Shown in pieces: positions 5,877-7,421 of a stretch of DNA of 7,421 bases. How positions within the stretch are numbered: the first letter of the stretch is position 1; each line of letters opens with the position of its first letter. The position numbers and the translations under genes are program-made. The notes under the pieces are model-generated. The model saw only the letters and a program-made list of their open reading frames with translations, ran no database searches and had not been told where the DNA came from. The stretch spans positions 24,621 to 32,041 of the forward strand of contig DJRC01000040.1 in assembly GCA_002437735.1 (NCBI GenBank). The letters are read 5' to 3'. Origin of the DNA: Oscillospiraceae bacterium UBA6370 (GTDB taxonomy: Bacteria > Bacillota > Clostridia > Oscillospirales > Oscillospiraceae).

Positions 5877-7256
5877 TTATTCGGCGTCGGCGCCGTCGTC
5901 CAGCAGCCGCGCGGATTCCTCGGCGGGGAGCACGGAGACGGAGCGGAGCTTGCTGTTGATCTTGCGCGTGCGCACGCCGACGAGCTTATCCAGCTCCGCG
6001 CCGGTTTGCTCGATGCGCTTCTGCGCGGCGGCAAGCACGTCCTCAAAGGTGGCAAATTCGGTCTTGACCGCGCCGAGGACGCTCCATACCTCGCTCGAGC
6101 GCTTTTGAATGGCGAGTGTGCGGAAGCCCATCTGCAGGCTGTTGAGCAGGGCGGCAAAGGTCGTGGGACCGGCGATGTTGACCTTGTACTGACGCTGGAG
6201 CACCTCGACCAATCCAAGCCGGACGACCTCGGCGTACAGCCCCTCGAAGGGCAGGAACATGATGCCGAAGTCGGTGGTGTTCGGCGGGTCGATGTATTTA
6301 TCGCGAATGTCCTTCGCGCAGCCCTTGATGCGCGTCGTGAGCATGGCCTGCGCGGCGGCGATGGCGGCGGGATCGCCGGCGTCGTAGGCGTCCACGAGCT
6401 GCGCGTAGACATCGCCGGGGAACTTGGCGTCCACGGGCAGGTAGACAAAGCCGCCGTCCTCGCCGGGCATCTTGATGGCATACTCCACGCGGGTGGTCGA
6501 GCCCTTCTTGGTGATGACGTTTTCCTCGAACTGGTCGCGCGTGAGAATGTCGTCGATGAGCGCGCCAAGCTGGTACTCGCCGACGATGCCGCGCGTCTTG
6601 ACGTTGGAGAGGACCTTTTTCAAGTCGCCCACGCCGTTGGCCAGCGTTTTCATCTCACCGAGACCGGCGTAGACCTCCTGCAGCCGTTCGTTGACCAGCT
6701 GGAAGGATTGGCTGATGCGCTCGTCGAGCGTCTTTTGCAGCTTCTCATCCACGGTCGCGCGCATCTTTTCAAGCTGCTCGCTGTTGTCCTTCTGCATTAC
6801 TTCCAGCCGGCTCTGCACAGCGGCGGTGAAGGCGGCGAACTGCGCCTCGATGCCCTGCATCCGCTTATCCTGCATGGCAAACTGCTTTTCCTGCGCCTCG
6901 GCGAGAATGCGGTTCGTTTCGGCGATGGTGGCCTTGAGCTGAAGTTGGTTCTTCTCAAGGCTCTCGATCAGCTCGCGCAGGCGGACATCCTGCCGCTCGG
7001 CGGTCTGTGTCTGCGCCAACGCGAGCGAGTCGGCGAAGGTCTTCATGGTCGTCTGCACGGTGCCGGTCAGCTCGCTGCGCGACGCGCGCAGCTCGCCGGT
7101 GAGCTCGGATTTGAGCGCGGGGAGATTGACGTTCCAGCTCTCGCGCAGAAGGCGCTCATAGTCGGGCTGGCGCTTTATCAGCCGCAAGAGCAGGATGAGG
7201 GATGCGAGCGCGAGCACGAATGCTGCGGCGGAAAGGGCAAGAGTCCATTCATTCAT
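5877..7256 (-). CDS. rmuC: RmuC family DNA recombination protein
   Basis: The 459-residue protein belongs to the RmuC family. E. coli rmuC limits recombination at inverted repeats, and the C-terminal domain is a predicted PD-(D/E)XK-like nuclease. One N-terminal membrane helix (about residues 5-27) anchors it. A long helical coiled-coil region (about 40-210) includes repeated Gln/Glu/Lys-rich segments. The conserved RmuC domain follows, with NVKTRGIVGEYQL (218-230), LPVDAKFPGD (273-282), MFLPFEGLYAE (333-343) and AGPTTFAALL (362-371). The length matches the family. The frame remains open to 7415, but I chose ATG at 7256 because it has TGAGGAA 7 bases upstream (7264-7270) and starts just before the membrane helix. 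The ATG at 7271 has no ribosome binding site, and residues further upstream are encoded by the promoter region. The gene is first of a probable two-gene transcript with the CmpB-type gene. Confidence 0.94.
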   Translation of the reverse strand: MNEWTLALSAAAFVLALASLILLLRLIKRQPDYERLLRESWNVNLPALKSELTGELRASRSELTGTVQTTMKTFADSLALAQTQTAERQDVRLRELIESLEKNQLQLKATIAETNRILAEAQEKQFAMQDKRMQGIEAQFAAFTAAVQSRLEVMQKDNSEQLEKMRATVDEKLQKTLDERISQSFQLVNERLQEVYAGLGEMKTLANGVGDLKKVLSNVKTRGIVGEYQLGALIDDILTRDQFEENVITKKGSTTRVEYAIKMPGEDGGFVYLPVDAKFPGDVYAQLVDAYDAGDPAAIAAAQAMLTTRIKGCAKDIRDKYIDPPNTTDFGIMFLPFEGLYAEVVRLGLVEVLQRQYKVNIAGPTTFAALLNSLQMGFRTLAIQKRSSEVWSVLGAVKTEFATFEDVLAAAQKRIEQTGAELDKLVGVRTRKINSKLRSVSVLPAEESARLLDDGADAE

Positions 7257-7311
7257 AAGTAAATTCCTCATAATGACAATGTGGTATAAGAAACGTAAAA
7301 CAGTGTAAAAT

Positions 7312-7340
7312 AGTATAGCATCTTTTTTCCGGTTTGTCTC
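7312..7340 (-). promoter_or_regulatory. Sigma-A-like promoter of rmuC with extended -10
   Basis: On the minus strand, GAGACA (7340-7335) is followed after 17 bp by TATACT (7317-7312), preceded by TGC to form an extended -10. The expected start near 7305 gives a leader of about 50 bases. The sequence upstream of the -35 is rich in A and T runs (7341-7378), which could act as an UP element. Confidence 0.65.
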
Positions 7341-7381
7341 CAAAATATTTTTGAGAAAAGCCAAAAAATGTAAAAAAGGTG

Positions 7382-7410
7382 TTGACAACGCGCGTGCAAC
7401 GTGGTAATCT
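7382..7410 (+). promoter_or_regulatory. Divergent promoter reading out of the window to the right
   Basis: A perfect -35 TTGACA (7382-7387) is followed after exactly 17 bp by TAATCT (7405-7410), with a TG extension at 7402-7403. The start site would be near 7417, so the gene it serves is outside the window. The spacer contains two CAACG copies 11 bp apart (7386-7390 and 7397-7401). The region 7257-7421 shows no coding sequence, only the two divergent promoters and the AT-rich stretch between them. Confidence 0.6.
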
Positions 7411-7421
7411 ATCACTTGTTC

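Noticed and set aside
5112..7262. A 716-codon open frame on the plus strand, antisense to rmuC and most of the CmpB-type gene
   Set aside because: It spans two genes with clear family motifs on the other strand and has no recognisable domain. In GC-rich DNA, codon-position bias keeps antisense frames open. It has no sensible ribosome binding site or promoter.
7257..7415. The N-terminal extension of RmuC to 7415
   Set aside because: These codons fall in AT-rich DNA that contains the rmuC promoter and the ribosome binding site for the ATG at 7256.

Overview
The window is chromosomal-looking DNA from a high-GC, endospore-forming Firmicute, most likely a member of the Clostridia such as the Oscillospiraceae group. 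This is inferred from a LysM-GH18 spore-type hydrolase, a clostridial-style FolD and pyridoxamine kinase, strong AGGAGG-type ribosome binding sites, and GC-rich coding sequence broken by short AT-rich control regions. No rRNA, tRNA, CRISPR array or insertion sequence was seen.

Layout, left to right. Positions 1-540 hold the 3' two thirds of folD (+), closed by a strong intrinsic terminator. A complete tyrosine recombinase gene (650-1792, +) follows with its own promoter. Its stop codon overlaps the stop codon of a convergent LysM-GH18 gene of the YaaH/SleL type (1789-3072, -). A 117-bp divergent spacer carries a good sigma-A-like promoter for a pyridoxamine kinase gene (3190-4038, +) and, on the other strand, a weak candidate sporulation-sigma promoter for the YaaH-like gene. 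A bidirectional terminator separates the kinase gene from a convergent Mrp/NBP35-family iron-sulfur carrier ATPase (4094-4915, -). Upstream of mrp on the same strand lie a CmpB-type membrane protein gene (4992-5831, -) and rmuC (5877-7256, -). rmuC and the membrane protein gene probably form one transcript, while mrp has its own promoter. The last 165 bp are gene-free and AT-rich. They hold the rmuC promoter and a divergent promoter that fires out of the window to the right.

The genes do not form one pathway. They are mostly housekeeping functions (folate one-carbon metabolism, vitamin B6 salvage, Fe-S assembly, DNA maintenance) plus one sporulation-related hydrolase and one orphan recombinase. 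The most unusual signal is a 16-bp sequence at 4052-4067 that matches the Bacillus-type ParB centromere site parS at 15 of 16 positions and forms the stem of the terminator between the kinase and mrp genes. I saw no convincing new multi-gene system. The parS-like terminator and the orphan recombinase are the points most worth checking.
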